NCBI GenBank assembly: GCA_023460875.1
Contig: JAEWOQ010000480.1
Location: 1 to 14,145, forward strand
From: Pseudomonadota bacterium
Lineage (GTDB): Bacteria > Myxococcota_A > Polyangia > Polyangiales > Polyangiaceae
Direction: 5' to 3'
Length of the DNA: 14,145 bases
The translations under genes and the position numbers were made by a program. Shown in pieces: positions 14,039 to 14,145 of this stretch (position 1 is its first letter; every line of letters starts with the position of its first letter). The notes beneath the pieces are model-generated. The model worked only from the letters and a program-made list of their open reading frames with translations. It did not search any database and was not told the origin of the DNA.

Positions 14039-14145
14039 GCCTCGCCGTCGTCACGGGGGCGAGCCGGGGCATCGGACGCGCCACCGCGCTCGCCCTGGCG
14101 GCGCGCGGTTTCTCCTTGGCGTTGCCGGCGCGGCCTTCGGCGGCC
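14035..14145 (+). CDS. short-chain dehydrogenase/reductase, N-terminal part (cut by window edge)
   Basis: 37 codons up to the window end. GTG start overlaps the FolE stop (GTGA). The opening SLAVVTGASRGIGRATALAL is the classical SDR nucleotide-binding strand and TGxxxGIG motif (TGASRGIG at 7-14). Position directly behind a FolE-family gene suggests a pteridine reductase or FolM-like role, but most SDRs cannot be assigned from this part, so that is only a guess. Confidence 0.88.
   Translation, partial: MSLAVVTGASRGIGRATALALAARGFSLALPARPSAA

Overview
The window is about 70% GC with strong G/C bias at third codon positions, dense same-strand genes with GTGA/ATGA overlaps, several lipoproteins and a PATAN (DUF4388) response regulator. 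That combination fits a Myxococcota (deltaproteobacterial) chromosome, probably of the Polyangiales/Sorangiineae side. This assignment is an inference from style and families; no rRNA or other phylogenetic marker except aspS is present. I see no tRNA, rRNA, CRISPR, transposase or phage gene.

Layout. (1) 186-3369: aspS followed by a YdjM-type membrane hydrolase. (2) 3422-6939: a four-gene set on the + strand: a response regulator with a PATAN/DUF4388 output domain, a degenerate CheW-like protein, a small soluble protein with a degraded chemoreceptor hairpin, and a protein that keeps CheA-like coiled-coil and P5/CheW-like regions but has no HPt and no ATPase domain. The last three are joined by 4-bp GTGA overlaps. 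(3) 6967-7497: rimI-like acetyltransferase. (4) 7614-8984: large unrecognised lipoprotein-like gene, convergent with (5) 9178-9804 (-), an orphan conserved-looking protein; the gap between them is filled by a nested inverted/direct repeat with a 14-bp perfect stem, probably a bidirectional terminator. (6) 10147-10884: calcineurin-like phosphoesterase, convergent with (7) 10960-11730 (-), a rhomboid protease. (8) 11807-13287: lipoprotein plus MlaE permease with an ATGA overlap. (9) 13445-14145: a divergent FolE followed through a GTGA overlap by the start of a short-chain dehydrogenase cut by the window edge.

The most interesting part is 3422-6939. Receiver, CheW-like, receptor-like and CheA-P5-like parts are all present in one operon, but no histidine kinase catalytic domain, no methyltransferase and no methylesterase. 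It looks like a reduced, kinase-less chemosensory scaffold feeding, or being fed by, a PATAN regulator. PATAN regulators in cyanobacteria act on type IV pilus motors, so a link to surface motility or polarity is a reasonable but unproven guess. Smaller points of interest are the non-discriminating-type signature in AspRS, the loss of conserved substrate-binding residues in FolE, and a recurring pattern of short perfect tandem duplications (15, 24, 15 and 15 bp) confined to intergenic gaps.
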